From JACQAI01 sp035507915 (GTDB taxonomy: Bacteria > Pseudomonadota > Alphaproteobacteria > Elsterales > Elsteraceae): 7,036 nt of DNA. The stretch is from the NCBI GenBank assembly GCA_035507915.1, contig DATJNS010000144.1, forward strand, positions 1 to 7,036. Direction: 5' to 3'. Positions 4,990-7,036 of the stretch are shown piece by piece; positions within the stretch are counted from its first letter, which is position 1; each line of letters opens with the position of its first letter. The position numbers and the translations under genes are program-made. Below the pieces are notes generated by a model, which made no database searches, was not told the origin of the DNA, and saw only the letters and a list, made by a program, of their open reading frames with translations.

Positions 4990-7036
4990 ATGGCGAACGA
5001 CGTGTCGACCGCGGAAACGAAGCAGACCGTGAGCGACGAAGGCGCCGGCCTGAGCGAAGCCGAGGCGACGCGGCGGCTCTCACAATACGGCGAGAACGCA
5101 CTCGCCGAGCATCATGTCAACGCGTTCGAACGCTTGGCACGCTTCTTCTGGGGGCCGATTCCCTGGATGATCGAGGCCGCGGCGGTACTGTCCGGGGCGG
5201 TCGGTCACTGGGCCGATCTCGCGATCATCCTCGCGATGCTGTTCGTCAATGCCGGTGTGGGCTTCTGGCAGGAGTTCAAGGCTGACAACGCCATCGCGCT
5301 TCTGAAGCAGCGCCTCGCGCTCAAGGCGCGTGTCCTGCGCGACGGCGTTTGGAAAGACGTCGAAGCGCGCCTGCTCGTGCCGGGCGACGTCGTGAGCATC
5401 AAGCTCGGCGCGATCATTCCCGCCGACGTCAAGCTTCTGGACGGTGCCTATCTCAGCGTCGACCAGTCGGCGCTGACCGGCGAGTCCCTACCGGTCGACA
5501 AGAAACCGGGCGACGATGCCTACTCGGGCTCGATCGCGAAGCTCGGTGAGATGACCGCGGTCGTCACGGCCACGGGGATGAAGACCTATTTCGGCCGCAC
5601 CGCCCATCTGGTCGAGCAGGCCAAGACGGTGTCGCATTTCCAGCGCGCGGTGCTGCGCATCGGCAATTTTCTGATCCTGGTAACAGTTGGACTCGTCGTT
5701 CTGATCAGCTTCGCGGCGCTATTCCGGCACGACCCACTGATCGAGGCCGCGCAGTTCGCTCTGATCCTCACCGTCGCCTCGATTCCGGTCGCGCTGCCCG
5801 CGGTGCTCTCGGTCACGATGGCGGTCGGCGCCGAGCGCCTGGCGCGGTTGCGCGCGATCGTGTCCCGTCTGGTCGCCATCGAGGAGATGGCCGGCATGGA
5901 CATGCTGTGCAGCGACAAGACCGGGACCCTGACCAAGAACGAGCTGACCCTCGGCGACCCGCAGCCCGCGCCTGGCGTTACCCCTGCCGACCTGTTGCTG
6001 GCCGCGGCGCTCGCGTCGCACCGCAACGCGCCCGACGCGATCGATGCCGCGATCCTTAAAAGCGCGCCGTCGGCGGAGGAGCTCGCCGCCTTCACGGTGA
6101 GCGCATTCCACCCGTTCGACCCGGTCGCCAAGCGCGCCGAGGCCGAGATCGAGCGCAACGGCGCGCGCTTCCGGGTCGCCAAGGGTGCGCCGCAGGTCAT
6201 CGAGGATCTGTGCCAGCCCGCCGCCGCCGAGCGTCGCGCCATTGCCGCCCTGGTCGACACCGACGCCGCCAAGGGCTATCGCACGCTCGGCGTAGCACGC
6301 ACCGACGGCGACGGTCGATGGCGGTTCCTCGGTCTGCTGCCGCTGTTCGATCCGCCGCGCGACGACAGCGCATCGACCATCGCGACGATCCGCGACATGG
6401 GCCTCGACATCAAGATGGTCACGGGCGACCACGAGGCGATCGCGCGCCAGATTGCCGGCGAGCTCGAGCTCGGCCAAAACATCGTCGTCGCGGAGACCGT
6501 ATTCGGCGACGATGCTCCGCCCGACCGCCTGCCGCGCGTGATTGCAGCGGACGGCTTCGCGCGCGTGTTCCCCGAGCACAAGTTCGAGATCGTCAAGGTC
6601 CTGCAGGGCGCCGGTCATATCGTCGGCATGACGGGCGACGGCGTCAACGATGCACCGGCACTCAAGCAGGCGGACGTCGGCATCGCGGTCAGCGGCGCCA
6701 CCGACGCCGCGCGCGCCGCGGCCGACTTGGTGCTGACCGCGCCCGGCCTGTCCGTGATCACCACCGCGATCGAGGAGGCGCGCCGCATCTTCGAGCGCAT
6801 GACGAGCTACGCGATCTACCGGATCACCGAGACCATCCGCGTGCTTCTGTTCATGACCGCCAGCATCCTCGTGTTCAACTTCTACCCGGTCACCGCTGTC
6901 ATGGTGGTGCTGTTGGCCCTGCTCAACGATCTGCCGATCATGATGATCGCCTACGACAACGCGCCGTTCGCCCGCCAGCCCGTGCGCTGGGACATGGGCC
7001 GCGTCCTGACGGTTGCTTCGGTGCTCGGCGTTTTTG
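4990..7036 (+). CDS. Plasma-membrane proton-efflux P-type ATPase (type IIIA), runs off the right edge
   Basis: The first 682 residues of a P-type ATPase. The N-terminal cation-ATPase domain (LSEAEATRRLSQYGENAL) is followed by M1 with FFWGPIPWMIEAAAVLSG, a signature of H+-exporting type IIIA pumps. Then come the actuator TGES (163-166), M4 with ASIPVALPAV (263-272), the phosphorylation motif DKTGTLTK with Asp309, KGAP (398-401) in the nucleotide domain, TGD (478-480), and the hinge TGDGVNDAP with Asp550 and Asp554. LLNDLPIMMIAYDN carries Asp647, equivalent to the proton-binding Asp684 of plant AHA2. The family is about 800-850 residues, so the last helices lie beyond the window. It should export H+ at the expense of ATP, raising cytoplasmic pH or restoring the membrane potential. 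ATG 4990 is chosen because AGGG lies 9 nt upstream; the ATG at 4981 abuts the same element. The 41-bp gap after fabI suggests one transcript. Confidence 0.9.
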   Translation, partial: MANDVSTAETKQTVSDEGAGLSEAEATRRLSQYGENALAEHHVNAFERLARFFWGPIPWMIEAAAVLSGAVGHWADLAIILAMLFVNAGVGFWQEFKADNAIALLKQRLALKARVLRDGVWKDVEARLLVPGDVVSIKLGAIIPADVKLLDGAYLSVDQSALTGESLPVDKKPGDDAYSGSIAKLGEMTAVVTATGMKTYFGRTAHLVEQAKTVSHFQRAVLRIGNFLILVTVGLVVLISFAALFRHDPLIEAAQFALILTVASIPVALPAVLSVTMAVGAERLARLRAIVSRLVAIEEMAGMDMLCSDKTGTLTKNELTLGDPQPAPGVTPADLLLAAALASHRNAPDAIDAAILKSAPSAEELAAFTVSAFHPFDPVAKRAEAEIERNGARFRVAKGAPQVIEDLCQPAAAERRAIAALVDTDAAKGYRTLGVARTDGDGRWRFLGLLPLFDPPRDDSASTIATIRDMGLDIKMVTGDHEAIARQIAGELELGQNIVVAETVFGDDAPPDRLPRVIAADGFARVFPEHKFEIVKVLQGAGHIVGMTGDGVNDAPALKQADVGIAVSGATDAARAAADLVLTAPGLSVITTAIEEARRIFERMTSYAIYRITETIRVLLFMTASILVFNFYPVTAVMVVLLALLNDLPIMMIAYDNAPFARQPVRWDMGRVLTVASVLGVF

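Noticed and set aside
5719..6618. 299-codon minus-strand frame inside the ATPase
   Set aside because: Antisense shadow of the P-type ATPase catalytic region.
1..7036. CRISPR array, tRNA, rRNA or insertion sequence
   Set aside because: No regularly spaced repeats, cloverleaf-like sequences, transposase motifs or terminal inverted repeats were seen on reading both strands.

Overview
This is a GC-rich window with two short operons on the minus strand (about 1-1725), a divergent promoter region (about 1725-1855) and a rightward gene string (1856-7036). The proteins, codon bias and FNR/FixK-type palindromes suggest a proteobacterium, most likely an alphaproteobacterium of the Rhizobiales/Rhodospirillales kind. 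That placement is inference from style, not a database result. No rRNA, tRNA, CRISPR array or insertion sequence was seen.

Left part, minus strand. A nitroreductase gene (1-514, running off the left edge) is interrupted by an in-frame amber codon at codon 35, although recognisable family sequence continues to the window edge. Upstream of it is a gene-free stretch (515-789) holding an FNR/FixK-like box. Further right are two genes read leftward as one unit: a small coiled-coil protein of unknown function (1423-1698) and a membrane-anchored protein with a stress-protein-like N-terminal domain (790-1368, GTG start).

Middle. The 157-bp gap between the divergent start codons carries two TTGA-N6-TCAA palindromes exactly 30 bp apart, centre to centre. 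Each lies about 40 bp from a plausible -10 element, one for each direction, so the gap reads as a two-site, oxygen-responsive divergent promoter.

Right part, plus strand. In order: a secreted eight-cysteine protein built from two repeats (1856-2227); an HdeD/DUF308-type six-helix membrane protein (2263-2844); a relic of the acetate kinase C-terminus (about 2869-3018); a short PHA-synthase-like alpha/beta hydrolase (3018-4175); an enoyl-ACP reductase FabI paralogue (4172-4948); and a type IIIA proton-pumping P-type ATPase (4990 to beyond the right edge). Spacing is tight: TGATG and GTGA overlaps and gaps of about 35-40 bp. No internal promoter or terminator was recognised.

Together the window looks like part of a low-oxygen/acid-stress survival island. 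It combines an acyl/PHA electron sink (PhaC-like plus FabI), proton export (H+-ATPase), acid-stress membrane and envelope proteins, and a redox enzyme, all apparently under FNR/FixK-type control. Erosion is visible at two places: the amber-interrupted nitroreductase and the acetate kinase stump. The regulatory link is inferred from sequence motifs only.
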